Positions 1 through 7,228 of a stretch of DNA of 41,492 bases are shown piece after piece; within the stretch, counting starts at the first letter, position 1; each line of letters starts with the position of its first letter. Under the pieces are notes generated by a model, which was not told the origin of the DNA, searched no databases, and saw only the letters and a list, made by a program, of their open reading frames with translations. A program made the position numbers and the translations under genes. The stretch covers positions 1-41,492 of the forward strand of contig NZ_AZHT01000018.1 in the NCBI RefSeq assembly GCF_000599605.1, written 5' to 3'. Source of the stretch: Prevotella sp. HJM029 (GTDB lineage Bacteria; Bacteroidota; Bacteroidia; Bacteroidales; Bacteroidaceae).

Positions 1-183
1 GAGTGCATCAATGAACTCTTGAAGAATAAAGCTAACCTCGTACACTCGCGACATCGCTCGATACACAACTTCATCATGAATCTATATTCTGTCCTTACTG
101 CCTATTGCTTTTTTGACAATAAACCTGAGGCACTACCTGTTTATGCCGAAAAATCAAAGCAGTTAGAACTGTTTGCATCCTAA
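1..183 (+). pseudogene. IS982-like transposase, C-terminal fragment
   Basis: The first frame is open from the window edge to a TAA and encodes 60 residues. It contains HSRHRSIHNFIMNLYSVLTA followed by YCFF, which matches my memory of the C-terminal end of IS982-family DDE transposases (an HSRHRS..NF..NL...L.AYCF pattern). The fragment carries no catalytic residues because everything upstream lies outside the window, so the gene may be intact there. It is followed 19 bases later by a short inverted sequence that could be the element's right end. Family assignment is by motif recognition only; IS4/IS5-type relatives are less likely. Confidence 0.75.
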
Positions 184-202
184 TCTTATCCCGAACTCGG
201 GT
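184..202 (+). repeat. Probable right terminal inverted repeat of the IS982-like element
   Basis: The stretch CTTATCCCGAACTCGGGT ends just downstream of the transposase stop. Read on the other strand it starts with ACCCGAGTTCGGG, and IS982-type elements characteristically start with ACC. The left end and the target duplication are not in the window, so the boundary is inferred. Confidence 0.45.
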
Positions 203-280
203 AGATATCACAACAATTAGCAATAAAATTTGGAGAACGTTTTGAAATCATATAACTTTGCCTCAGAAAAAAGGCTCCTC

Positions 281-317
281 ATCTGGCTGGCACGATTAAA
301 AATCGCGTCAGCCAGAT
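281..317. repeat. Long near-perfect hairpin
   Basis: ATCTGGCTG (281-289) pairs with CAGCCAGAT (309-317), and inside it CGATT pairs with AATCG around a 3-base loop, with one mismatch and one G-T pair between. Read on the minus strand it is followed after a few bases by a run of six T, so it may terminate minus-strand transcription. The rest of 203-358 shows no gene. Confidence 0.5.
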
Positions 318-358
318 AAGGTTAAATATAAAGGATTAGAGCCTTGACACAGTTGAAA

Positions 359-632
359 TTACACTACCCTTCCACAATGTTTGCATCAGTAGCGTTGTTT
401 ACCAGTACCACTTTTGATAACATTGTTTGAGTGGTAATGTGGACATTGAAACCTCATTCCCAATCTGGAGCATAAAGTACCGAAGCGTTCTCGTAAGATT
501 ATTTTTTCTTTGTTTTGGGTTACAAATATAGCAAAAGGCAGAGAACCCATCCCTACCTTTATGCCTAATCTTTTAAAAATCACATTAATAATCAGATGAT
601 TTTTGCAATAACTCCCGATTTGGAGCATTACC
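359..632 (-). pseudogene. Degenerate IS1-family element, left end and InsA zinc-ribbon remnant
   Basis: Reading from 457 downwards, the frame gives MRFQCPHYHSNNVIKSGTGK, then QRY, a TGA stop at 386-388, then CKHCGRVV and a second stop at 359. This is the InsA N-terminal zinc ribbon of IS1-type elements (CPxC, then CKxCGR) with two lesions: the second Cys of the first knuckle is Tyr, and the expected Arg before CKHCG is a stop (CGA to TGA). On the same strand GGTAATGCTCCAAATCGGGA begins at 632 and has the GGTRATG start typical of IS1 ends. The rest of insA and all of insB are missing. An 80-residue open frame through the leader (386-628) is not a credible gene. Confidence 0.6.
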
Positions 633-638
633 GAAGCA

Positions 639-848
639 TTATCTTTCTAGTATTCTCCTTTTTGCATTTTCAAGTACTTCGAAAAATTCATCCAACATAA
701 ATGAAATTTTTTCATCAAGATAAAATTCTATCACAAATTTTTCTATTTCTTTGTTGACCTCGGCAACCATTTTTTTTTCATACCATATTTCTGCCACAAG
801 ATTTTCTCTATCAGGAACACTTGATAGTTCTATATTAAATTTGCTCAT
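639..848 (-). CDS. Small conserved-looking hypothetical protein
   Basis: A 69-residue acidic protein that starts MSKFNIELSSVPDRENLVAE and continues IWYEKKMVAEV. It has no signal peptide or membrane segment and ends in a charged helix-like stretch (FFEVLENAKRRI). The composition is protein-like, and the opening resembles small Bacteroidota hypothetical proteins that I associate loosely with accessory regions and toxin/immunity cassettes; I cannot name a family. Its stop lies only seven bases from the putative IS1 end at 632, and an IS3 remnant lies just upstream, so it is a lone gene between mobile-element debris. The C-terminus may have been altered by the insertion. Function unknown. Confidence 0.55.
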   Translation of the reverse strand: MSKFNIELSSVPDRENLVAEIWYEKKMVAEVNKEIEKFVIEFYLDEKISFMLDEFFEVLENAKRRILER

Positions 849-894
849 ATTCTTATTCTAAAAATCCTATAAATGTTTTGCCATCACCATACGT

Positions 895-1142
895 TGTCAA
901 ACAAAAGTGCACAACTGCAAATGTAGTTATTTACTCTGTAGTTTCATTCTTTTATGCTCAGAAATTCTTTTGTTGATTGAATTTTGCTTTATAGTTTCTC
1001 TTATCCTTTTAATTTCCTCCCCTTGGCCTAAATATACATTTCTTGGTGTAAGATTGTCCAATGATTCATGAAACCTGCTCTCATTATAGCATTTCACCCA
1101 TTGGGCAACAGCCTTTTCTAATTCAGAGGGACAGCAATAATA
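895..1142 (-). pseudogene. IS3-family transposase (integrase core), C-terminal fragment
   Basis: On the minus strand the frame ending at the TAA at 927-929 reads CPSELEKAVAQWVKCYNESR, then FHESLDNLTPRNVYLGQGEE, then a basic tail. This is the typical C-terminus of IS3-family OrfB proteins (W..YN..R.HESL.N.TP..VY.G). The frame is closed by a stop upstream of about 1140, so the catalytic DDE residues are missing. Beyond the stop, TGTCAAACAAAAGTGCA at 895-911 looks like the terminal inverted repeat of such elements, which suggests one intact end and one deleted end. A dead remnant with high confidence in family, lower in exact limits. Confidence 0.7.
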
Positions 1143-1253
1143 GATTATAAACTATGAAAAACGTGGTTGTTTATTGCACTTCGATTTGAAATGTACACCA
1201 TTACCATCCATTTTATCACACAATATAGGCTATGTTTCAATATGATATACTGC

Positions 1254-1293
1254 ACTTTGCCCCACAATATAGCCCACTTTTCTGGGGCAAAGT
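1254..1293. repeat. 11-bp inverted repeat downstream of lptB
   Basis: ACTTTGCCCCA (1254-1264) and TGGGGCAAAGT (1283-1293) are perfect complements separated by 18 bases. The hairpin lies 17 bases past the lptB stop and could end its transcript, but no T-run follows on the minus strand. It could instead be part of the mobile-element debris next to it. Confidence 0.45.
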
Positions 1294-1310
1294 CAAGACA
1301 TGAAGAAACG

Positions 1311-2111
1311 TTATGCTTTCAGTTGGGCTTCGAGGGCTTCGTCTTCGGCGTTGGGTTTGAACTTGCGGTAGACGAAATTTTCGCTCAGATAGTTCTTGCG
1401 CACAACGGGATTGGCGGCCAGTTCCTCTGAAGGACCATCGAAGAGGATGCGGCCTTCGAACAACAGATAGGCGCGGTCGCAGATGGAAAGGGTTTCCTGC
1501 ACGTTGTGGTCGGTGATGAGAATACCGATGTTGCGATATTTCAAGCGCCACACAATGTGCTGAATATCCTCCACGGCTATGGGGTCGACGCCGGCAAAAG
1601 GCTCGTCGAGCATGATGAATTTGGGGTCGATGGCCAAGCAACGGGCAATCTCGGTGCGACGTCTTTCGCCGCCCGAGAGCTGGTCGCCCTTGTTCTTTCG
1701 CACTTTTGTTAAGCGGAACTCACGAATCAGACTCTCCAATTTCTCCACCTGATCGGCGTGCGACAGGCGGGTCATCTCGAGCACCGACATGATATTATCC
1801 TCGACACTCATCTTGCGAAACACGCTCGCCTCCTGCGGCAAATAGCCGATGCCGGCGCGCGCCCGCTTATAAACGGGATAGTCGGTGATCTCCTTTTCGT
1901 CTAAGAAAACATGCCCTTCGTTGGGCACCACCAAACCCGTTGTCATATAAAAAGAGGTGGTCTTGCCCGCACCATTAGGCCCAAGTAGCCCCACAATCTC
2001 ACCTTGTTTCACGTTAATGCTCACGCCATTGGCCACCGTTCGTTTGCCATAGCGTTTCACCAATCCCTCGGTGCGCAGCGTTGTCAGTTTCTGTTCTTCC
2101 ATATCAAACAT
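1311..2111 (-). CDS. lptB: LPS export system ATP-binding protein LptB
   Basis: LptB is the cytoplasmic ATPase that powers the LptFGC complex, extracting lipopolysaccharide from the inner membrane for transport to the outer membrane. The 266-residue protein has a Walker A (GPNGAGKTT, about residues 44-52), the Q-loop ([16 protein letters not shown]), the [13 protein letters not shown] signature, Walker B with its Glu ([13 protein letters not shown]) and the switch His ([10 protein letters not shown]). The Q-loop wording and GGERRR are characteristic of LptB among ABC ATPases. A Bacteroidota promoter ends about ten bases before this ATG; the in-frame Met at 2102 (MEEQKL) would give a more normal leader and may be the true start. 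It is divergent from mlaE. The membrane partners lptF/G/C are not in the window. Confidence 0.93.
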   Translation of the reverse strand: MFDMEEQKLTTLRTEGLVKRYGKRTVANGVSINVKQGEIVGLLGPNGAGKTTSFYMTTGLVVPNEGHVFLDEKEITDYPVYKRARAGIGYLPQEASVFRKMSVEDNIMSVLEMTRLSHADQVEKLESLIREFRLTKVRKNKGDQLSGGERRRTEIARCLAIDPKFIMLDEPFAGVDPIAVEDIQHIVWRLKYRNIGILITDHNVQETLSICDRAYLLFEGRILFDGPSEELAANPVVRKNYLSENFVYRKFKPNAEDEALEAQLKA

Positions 2112-2121
2112 GCGTTGGCTG

Positions 2122-2152
2122 CAAAGTTATAGCTATTCGGCTGACTGACAAA
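2122..2152 (-). promoter_or_regulatory. Promoter of lptB
   Basis: On the minus strand TTTG (2152-2149) is followed after 19 bases by TAACTTTG (2129-2122). This fits the Bacteroidota sigma consensus TTTG-N19-21-TAnnTTTG. The expected start of transcription is about 2115. Confidence 0.75.
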
Positions 2153-2204
2153 ATAAAAAAATAAAAACTATGTGCACGAAATCACTTTTTCAAAGGATTT
2201 TGGT

Positions 2205-2212
2205 TACTTTTG
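2205..2212 (+). promoter_or_regulatory. -7 box of the mlaE-mlaF promoter
   Basis: TACTTTTG matches TAnnTTTG exactly. No clean TTTG sits at the -33 position, so this is a partial match. It places the transcript start near 2219, which excludes the upstream in-frame ATG at 2170 as the start of mlaE. Confidence 0.6.
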
Positions 2213-2238
2213 CAACCAAAAGAAGACAGGTAACACTT

Positions 2239-2997
2239 ATGTTGATTCTCAAACTCTTACAAAAATATCTCACGACCTTTGGGCGCTATCTGATGCTCAT
2301 GGGACGCTCGATAGCGGTTCCCGATCGCATGCGCATGTTCCTCAAACGTTACAGCAAAGAGATGGCGCAATTAGGCGTCGACTCGATAGGCATCGTGATA
2401 CTCATCTCGTTTTTCATTGGCGCAGTGATTTGCATTCAAATGAAAATGAACATTCAAAGTCCATGGATGCCGCGCTGGGTTTCGGGCTACACCACACGCG
2501 AAATTATGCTCTTAGAGTTCTCGAGCAGCATCATGTGTTTGATTCTTGCAGGGAAAGTGGGGTCGAACATCGCCTCAGAACTCGGCACAATGCGCGTCAC
2601 CCAGCAGATTGATGCCTTGGACATCATGGGCGTGAACTCGGCCAACTATCTCATTCTGCCCAAGATTTTGGGGCTCATCACAATGATGCCCTTCCTGGTT
2701 ATCTTCAGTTCGGCCATCGGCATTGTGGGCGCATACAGCACCGCATACATCGGCCACATCCTCACCCCCGACGACCTCACGCTCGGCTTGCAGCACGCAT
2801 TCAACGCCTGGTTCATCTGGATGAGCATCATCAAGAGCATGTTCTTCGCCTTCATCATCGCCAGCGTGTCATCGTTCTTCGGCTACACCGTCGAAGGAGG
2901 CTCCGTGGAAGTGGGAAAAGCGAGCACCGATGCCGTGGTGTCGAGCAGTGTTTTAATTCTATTCTCCGACGTATTTCTCACACAATTACTCTCATGA
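2239..2997 (+). CDS. mlaE: MlaE-family lipid ABC transporter permease
   Basis: This is the permease of the Mla/MCE-type ABC transporter, which moves phospholipids between the inner membrane and the periplasm to keep the outer membrane asymmetric. The 252-residue protein has about five hydrophobic segments, and the family core GKVGSNIASELGTMRVTQQI followed by DALDIMGVN, with the usual EFSSSI and FFGY..EGG motifs near the end. The frame is open upstream to 2170, but the promoter box at 2205-2212 and the family's normal length of about 250 residues favour the ATG at 2239 (MLILKLL). The stop overlaps the start of the ATPase gene (ATGA at 2994), so the two are translationally coupled. Confidence 0.9.
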   Translation: MLILKLLQKYLTTFGRYLMLMGRSIAVPDRMRMFLKRYSKEMAQLGVDSIGIVILISFFIGAVICIQMKMNIQSPWMPRWVSGYTTREIMLLEFSSSIMCLILAGKVGSNIASELGTMRVTQQIDALDIMGVNSANYLILPKILGLITMMPFLVIFSSAIGIVGAYSTAYIGHILTPDDLTLGLQHAFNAWFIWMSIIKSMFFAFIIASVSSFFGYTVEGGSVEVGKASTDAVVSSSVLILFSDVFLTQLLS

Positions 2998-3764
2998 TCG
3001 AAGTTAAGCATCTCTATAAATCGTTTGATGACAAAGAAGTGTTGAAGGACATCAGCACCATCTTTGAGGACGGAAAAACCAATCTCATCATCGGACAAAG
3101 CGGAAGCGGAAAGACCGTTTTAATCAAAAATCTCGTGGGATTGCTCACACCCACGCAAGGAAACATCTTCTACGACGGGCGCAACCTCATGCAGATGAAC
3201 AAAAAAGAAAAAGCAATGCTGCGCCGAGAGATGGGGATGATTTTCCAAAACGCCGCACTTTTCGACTCGCTTTCCGTGCTCGAAAACGTGATGTTCCCAC
3301 TCGACATGTTCTCAACCATGACCTATAATGAGCGTGTAAAACGGGCGCAGGAATGCTTGGATCGCGTGAACCTGATTGACGCACAGCAGAAATTCCCCGG
3401 CGAAATCTCGGGTGGCATGCAGAAACGCGTTGCCATTGCCCGCGCAATCGTGATGAATCCCAAATACCTTTTCTGCGATGAGCCCAACTCGGGACTCGAC
3501 CCTAAGACCTCATTGGTTATCGACCAACTGCTCTCGAGCATCACCAAAGAATACAATATGACCACCATCATCAACACCCACGACATGAACTCCGTGATGG
3601 GCATTGGCGAAAACATCGTCTTCATCTATAAAGGCCGAAAGGAATGGCAGGGCAACAAAGACGAAGTGGTGACCTCGACCAACAAAAAGCTCAACGAACT
3701 GGTCTTCGCCAGCGAGCTGTTCAAGAAGGTGAAAGAGGTAGAGATTGCCGAAGGAGAAAAATAA
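2994..3764 (+). CDS. mlaF: MlaF-like ABC transporter ATP-binding protein
   Basis: This ATPase pairs with the upstream MlaE permease. The 256-residue protein has Walker A (GQSGSGKTV, about residues 34-42), Q-loop (MIFQNAALFDSLSV), signature ISGGMQKRVAIARA, Walker B (YLFCDEPNSGLDP) and switch His (INTHDMNSVMG). The SGGMQKRV signature and the FQ.GALFDSL-type Q-loop are typical of MlaF/Ttg2A proteins. The start overlaps the mlaE stop by four bases. No gene for the MCE-domain protein (MlaD) follows; the operon ends at a hairpin about 60 bases downstream, so the substrate-binding partner must be encoded elsewhere. Confidence 0.9.
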   Translation: MIEVKHLYKSFDDKEVLKDISTIFEDGKTNLIIGQSGSGKTVLIKNLVGLLTPTQGNIFYDGRNLMQMNKKEKAMLRREMGMIFQNAALFDSLSVLENVMFPLDMFSTMTYNERVKRAQECLDRVNLIDAQQKFPGEISGGMQKRVAIARAIVMNPKYLFCDEPNSGLDPKTSLVIDQLLSSITKEYNMTTIINTHDMNSVMGIGENIVFIYKGRKEWQGNKDEVVTSTNKKLNELVFASELFKKVKEVEIAEGEK

Positions 3765-3822
3765 TTTTTCAACATCGTTGGCGCACACAACGCTGCCACT
3801 CCCCTAAGCATAACGCAAAAAT

Positions 3823-3866
3823 AGCGCGTGGTTTATGGCTCAATATCGACCCAAAAACCACGCGCT
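3823..3866 (+). terminator. Probable terminator of mlaE-mlaF
   Basis: A perfect 12-bp stem, AGCGCGTGGTTT (3823-3834) and AAACCACGCGCT (3855-3866), with a 20-base loop, followed by ACACATTTATTTTC. The T-tract is weak. It lies 58 bases past the mlaF stop. A in-frame ORF across 3828-4331 is interrupted in logic by this hairpin and by repeats of mixed length, and is not counted as a gene. Confidence 0.6.
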
Positions 3867-3986
3867 ACACATTTATTTTCGTCGTCATTGCCACGCAACA
3901 AGCCCGAAATGACGCACCAAACATCCCACGCACACGCCACAAGATTCGCCCACTCCGATTTTAATCGCTTCTTTCTTTGCACCACA

Positions 3987-4303
3987 TTTGCAGGTAAACT
4001 GCAAACATATCCAAAAATTGCATATTGCTTGCAGTTTGCCTGCAAATATACTCTAAAATCGCATTTTGCTTGCAGCACTTACTGCAAATATGCTTCAAAA
4101 TTGCATGATACTTGCGGCATTCCTGCAAATATGCCGCAAAACTGCACTTTATCTGCAGGAGTTCAGCAAGTATGTTACAAAAACACTTATCATTTGCAGG
4201 GCTTCTGCAAATATGTTACAAAACTGCATTTTGCTTGCAGGAACTCCAGCAAGCATGTTACAAAAATGCGCATCGTTTGCAGAACTTCCTGTAAACGATG
4301 CGC
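3987..4303. repeat. Tandem array of seven 41-42 bp units with a hairpin at each junction
   Basis: Seven units start at 3999, 4040, 4082, 4123, 4164, 4205 and 4247 (lengths 41, 42, 41, 41, 41, 42, 42), with a partial eighth from 4289. Each begins CTGCAAATATG or the variant CAGCAAG and carries TTGCAG 5-6 bases before the next unit, so most junctions can fold as TTGCAG-loop-CTGCAA. The best is ATTTGCAG-5-CTGCAAAT at 4192-4212; the first, TTTGCAG-5-CTGCAAA, is at 3987-4005. The junctions near 4158 and 4240 are degenerate. The last junction is enlarged into the terminator at 4268-4303. The mixture of unit lengths, not all multiples of three, argues against coding. Confidence 0.8.
4262..4303 (-). 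terminator. Rho-independent terminator of the der-side lipoprotein gene
   Basis: GCGCATCGTTTGCAG (4268-4282) pairs with CTGTAAACGATGCGC (4289-4303) with one mismatch around a 6-base loop. On the minus strand it is followed directly by ATTTTTG, a T5 run at 4266-4262. It lies 25 bases beyond the stop of the lipoprotein gene and forms the last hairpin of the repeat array. Confidence 0.8.
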
Positions 4304-4327
4304 AAAACGAAAAGATATTGGTCGCGA

Positions 4328-4720
4328 TTAGCGCAAATACCACACGCCATCGTGCTCCACCATCGGCACAACAACTTGCTCTGACGAACCATCGCCATAC
4401 GTAAAAGTGAGGAAGGCATTGCCCGTGTGCTGCGCTTCGTCGATGGTTGCATGCGCCACGGCAACGCTTTTCAGTCCGTTGTGCTCGTTTTGTTGCTGTT
4501 CGATAAACATTTTTGCATTCAAAACTAACTGCGAACGATAGGTCGAAGGCAGACTATCGGGCCGATAGGTGGCATCGACAAAGGCGGCATAGTTGCCGTT
4601 TAAAAGCTGCTGATAATAATGCAAAGCCGCTTTCCCTACGGGTTTCGCAGGGTCGTTAAGAATGTGTTTACAACCAAAAAGCGACACCAGAATACACCCA
4701 AATACTATGATTTTCTTCAT
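4328..4720 (-). CDS. Small lipoprotein, NTF2-like/DUF4878-type
   Basis: A 130-residue predicted lipoprotein. The N-terminus MKKIIVFGCILVSLFGC is a short lipoprotein signal with a lipobox ending LFGC, so Cys17 should be lipidated. The mature part starts with helices (KAALHYYQQLLNGNYAAFVD) and ends in beta strands (AFLTFTYGDG, VVVPMVEHDGVWYL), which is the pattern of the small NTF2-like fold seen in DUF4878 lipoproteins. The role is unknown. It lies 75 bases downstream of der on the same strand, with no obvious promoter between, and has its own strong terminator, so it may be the last gene of the der transcript. The fold assignment is inferred from sequence pattern. Confidence 0.75.
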   Translation of the reverse strand: MKKIIVFGCILVSLFGCKHILNDPAKPVGKAALHYYQQLLNGNYAAFVDATYRPDSLPSTYRSQLVLNAKMFIEQQQNEHNGLKSVAVAHATIDEAQHTGNAFLTFTYGDGSSEQVVVPMVEHDGVWYLR

Positions 4721-4795
4721 CCTTCAAAGACGCACGAGGCGTGTGTTCACCTTATTATATATGTCGTCTGCCATTTTCCCCATCCTGAGCCTGCA

Positions 4796-6109
4796 TCACT
4801 TCTGCCGTATGAAGATGTTGATGGGGCAGCCATGCATGCTCCAGTTCTCGCGGATTTTGTTTTCAAGAAAGCGGCGGTAATTCTCCTTCACGTACTGTGG
4901 AAGGTTGGCATAGAACACGAAGGAGGGGATTTGCGTGTTGGGGAGCTGCGTGCAATATTTGATTTTGATGTATTTTCCCTTGACGCTTTGTGGCGGGAAA
5001 GCCTCGATGATGGGCAACATCACTTCGTTGAGCTTCGACGTTCCGACGTGTGTCTTGCGGTTGAGATAAACCTGTTTTGCGGTTTCCAAAACGCGGAAAA
5101 TGCGCTGTTTGGTGAGGGCCGAAGCAAAGATGATGGGGAAATCGACGAAGGGTGCCATGCGGTTTCGGATGGCCGCTTCGAACGTGTCGATTACCTTTTG
5201 AGACTTTTCCTGCACCAAGTCCCATTTGTTCACCACCACAACGAGACTTTTGTTGTTCTTTTGTATCAACTGAAAGATGTTCATGTCCTGCGCTTCCACG
5301 CCGCGTGTCGCATCGAGCATGAGTATGCAAACATCGCTGTTTTCTATGGCACGTATCGATCGCATCACGCTATAGAACTCAAGATCTTCGCTCACTTTAT
5401 TCTTGCGGCGGATGCCTGCGGTGTCGACTAAGTAGAAATCAAAACCAAACTTGTCGAACCGTGTGTAGATGCTGTCGCGCGTGGTGCCGGCAATCTCGGT
5501 CACAATGTTGCGGTCCTCGCCAATGAAAGCATTGATGATGCTGCTCTTTCCTGCATTGGGCCGTCCTACAACGGCGAAACGTGGAATGTCATCCTCTATG
5601 GTTTCCGGGTTTTCCTGGGGCAGCTTGCCGATGATAAGGTCGAGCAAATCGCCCGTTCCGCCACCCGTAGCAGCGCTCACACACTGCGGATCGCCCAAGC
5701 CAAGACGATAGAATTCGGCCGCCTGATAGTAATCGGCGCTGTTGTCTACCTTGTTGGCCACCAAGATAACGGGCAATTTTGTGCGACGAAGAATGGTGGC
5801 AACATCTTCGTCCCAATCGGTAACGCCAGTAGTTACGTCCACCAAGAAGAGCACCAAATCGGCCTCTTCGGTGGCAACCAACACCTGACGGCGAATGGCA
5901 TCCTCAAACACATCGTCGGAGTTGACCACCCATCCGCCCGTATCCACAACGGAGAACTCCTTTCCATTCCAGCTGCATTTGCCATACTGTCGGTCGCGCG
6001 TGGTGCCAGCTGTGTCACTAACGATTGCCCGACGCGATTGCGTGAGGCGATTAAAAAGTGTAGATTTTCCCACATTGGGACGCCCTACGATAGCTACTAA
6101 ATTTGCCAT
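4796..6109 (-). CDS. der: Ribosome biogenesis GTPase Der (EngA)
   Basis: Der is an essential tandem GTPase that helps mature the 50S ribosomal subunit. The 437-residue protein has the full arrangement. The first G domain carries GRPNVGKST (about residues 9-17), DTGG and NKVD. The second, from about residue 175, carries [17 protein letters not shown] and NKWD. A C-terminal KH-like domain from about 350 contains the conserved [13 protein letters not shown] stretch and the ending NP-like INIFIR. Length is normal. It lies downstream of era in the same direction with 144 bases between them, so the two GTPase genes may be co-transcribed. No clear promoter is seen in the gap. Confidence 0.96.
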   Translation of the reverse strand: MANLVAIVGRPNVGKSTLFNRLTQSRRAIVSDTAGTTRDRQYGKCSWNGKEFSVVDTGGWVVNSDDVFEDAIRRQVLVATEEADLVLFLVDVTTGVTDWDEDVATILRRTKLPVILVANKVDNSADYYQAAEFYRLGLGDPQCVSAATGGGTGDLLDLIIGKLPQENPETIEDDIPRFAVVGRPNAGKSSIINAFIGEDRNIVTEIAGTTRDSIYTRFDKFGFDFYLVDTAGIRRKNKVSEDLEFYSVMRSIRAIENSDVCILMLDATRGVEAQDMNIFQLIQKNNKSLVVVVNKWDLVQEKSQKVIDTFEAAIRNRMAPFVDFPIIFASALTKQRIFRVLETAKQVYLNRKTHVGTSKLNEVMLPIIEAFPPQSVKGKYIKIKYCTQLPNTQIPSFVFYANLPQYVKENYRRFLENKIRENWSMHGCPINIFIRQK

Positions 6110-6253
6110 AATTGTTGTTTAATTTCTGAAGTTATACATTCTTCGGCCCTCCTTCTTGCGGAGAGTGTGCCCTCTGTCTATTCAGGGCCTTAAGATAAAT
6201 GATGGAACTCGCGTCCCAATGGATTATTGATGGAATCTACTTTGGCGCGCCCC

Positions 6254-7135
6254 TTACTCGGGATTGTAGCCAAAGCTGTTGAGTTCGCGCTGCGAAGAAC
6301 GCCAGTCTTTATCGACCTTCACAAAGGTTTCAAGGAAGATTTTCTTCGCAAAAAACTTCTCAAGTGCCTTGCGCGCTTCGGTGTTTACCTTTTTCAACGC
6401 CACCCCTTGGTGTCCAATGATGATGCCTTTTTGGCTGTCGCGCTCCACATAGATAACGGCATTAATGCGTATTTTGGTTTCCGTCTCCTTGAATTGCTCC
6501 ACGCGCACCTCTACGCTGTAAGGTATTTCCTTATCATAATAAAGCAAAATCTTCTCGCGAATGATTTCGCTCACAAAGAATTTGGCGGGCTTATCGGTGA
6601 GCTGCTCCTTGTCGAAATAGGCGGGCGACTCAGGCAAAAGCTCCTTGATGCGCTTCAACAAAATGTCGATGCCAAACTTATTCTTGGCCGAAAGGGGCAA
6701 TATCTCGGCGTTGGGCAGCAACGTGTGCCAGTGCGAAACGATGTCGCCGAGCTGCTGTTGATTGGTTTCATCTATCTTGTTTACCAGCAAAAGCACAGGA
6801 ATTTGCATGCGCTTCACCTTGTCTAAGAAGTCGAGATTCTTCTCAGGATTTTCCACTACGTCGGTCACATAAAGTAGAATGTCAGCATCGGTGAGTGCCG
6901 ATTCCGAGAAAGCCAGCATCATCTCTTGCATCTTATAATTGGGCTTCAACACGCCCGGTGTGTCGGAAAACACAATCTGGCAATCGTCTTCATTCACAAT
7001 TCCCATGATGCGATGGCGTGTAGTTTGCGCTTTAAATGTAGCAATACTGATGCGCTCACCCACCAACTGATTCATCAAGGTGCTTTTTCCCACATTGGGA
7101 TTACCCACGATGTTTACAAAACCTGCTTTGTGCAT
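6254..7135 (-). CDS. era: GTPase Era
   Basis: Era is an essential GTPase that binds the 3' end of 16S rRNA during 30S maturation and acts at the membrane. The 293-residue protein has GNPNVGKST (G1, residues 11-19), the effector T region (TTRHRIMG), SDTPG (G3), NKID (G4) and SAK (G5). The C-terminal KH domain has the variant loop GIIIGHQGVALKKV. Length and order are standard. Upstream lies fabH, separated by 93 bases that hold a strong terminator, so era probably has its own promoter or depends on readthrough. Confidence 0.96.
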   Translation of the reverse strand: MHKAGFVNIVGNPNVGKSTLMNQLVGERISIATFKAQTTRHRIMGIVNEDDCQIVFSDTPGVLKPNYKMQEMMLAFSESALTDADILLYVTDVVENPEKNLDFLDKVKRMQIPVLLLVNKIDETNQQQLGDIVSHWHTLLPNAEILPLSAKNKFGIDILLKRIKELLPESPAYFDKEQLTDKPAKFFVSEIIREKILLYYDKEIPYSVEVRVEQFKETETKIRINAVIYVERDSQKGIIIGHQGVALKKVNTEARKALEKFFAKKIFLETFVKVDKDWRSSQRELNSFGYNPE

Positions 7136-7160
7136 AACTTTCTCTTAGGTGAATATCCAT

Positions 7161-7204
7161 AAAAAAACGCATCGCCCTCCTGACGGATAAGACAGATGCG
7201 TTCT
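7161..7204 (-). terminator. Rho-independent terminator after fabH
   Basis: On the minus strand AACGCATC and GATGCGTT form an 8-bp stem with a 21-base loop, followed by seven T. It lies 25 bases past the fabH stop and marks the end of the DUF177-rpmF-fabH transcript. Confidence 0.8.
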
Positions 7205-7228
7205 CTTATTTTTGTTTCGCTCTACGAT

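Noticed and set aside
386-628. An 80-residue intact protein
   Set aside because: Only the last 23 residues resemble a protein (InsA zinc ribbon); the rest is the leader of the IS1 remnant and the ribbon is cut by a stop.
1237-1641. A 134-residue minus-strand frame
   Set aside because: It overlaps lptB in another frame and has Arg/His-rich composition typical of a shadow frame.
3987-4303. CRISPR array
   Set aside because: Units are 41-42 bp with no alternation of constant repeat and unique spacer; similarity runs through the whole unit, and no cas genes are present.
3828-4331. A 167-residue protein across the repeats
   Set aside because: It runs through the mlaF terminator and the repeat array, unit lengths of 41 and 42 shift the frame from unit to unit, and the product is Cys-rich low-complexity sequence.
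4619-5431. A 270-residue plus-strand frame
   Set aside because: It lies antisense to der and the lipoprotein gene, both well supported; it is a shadow frame.
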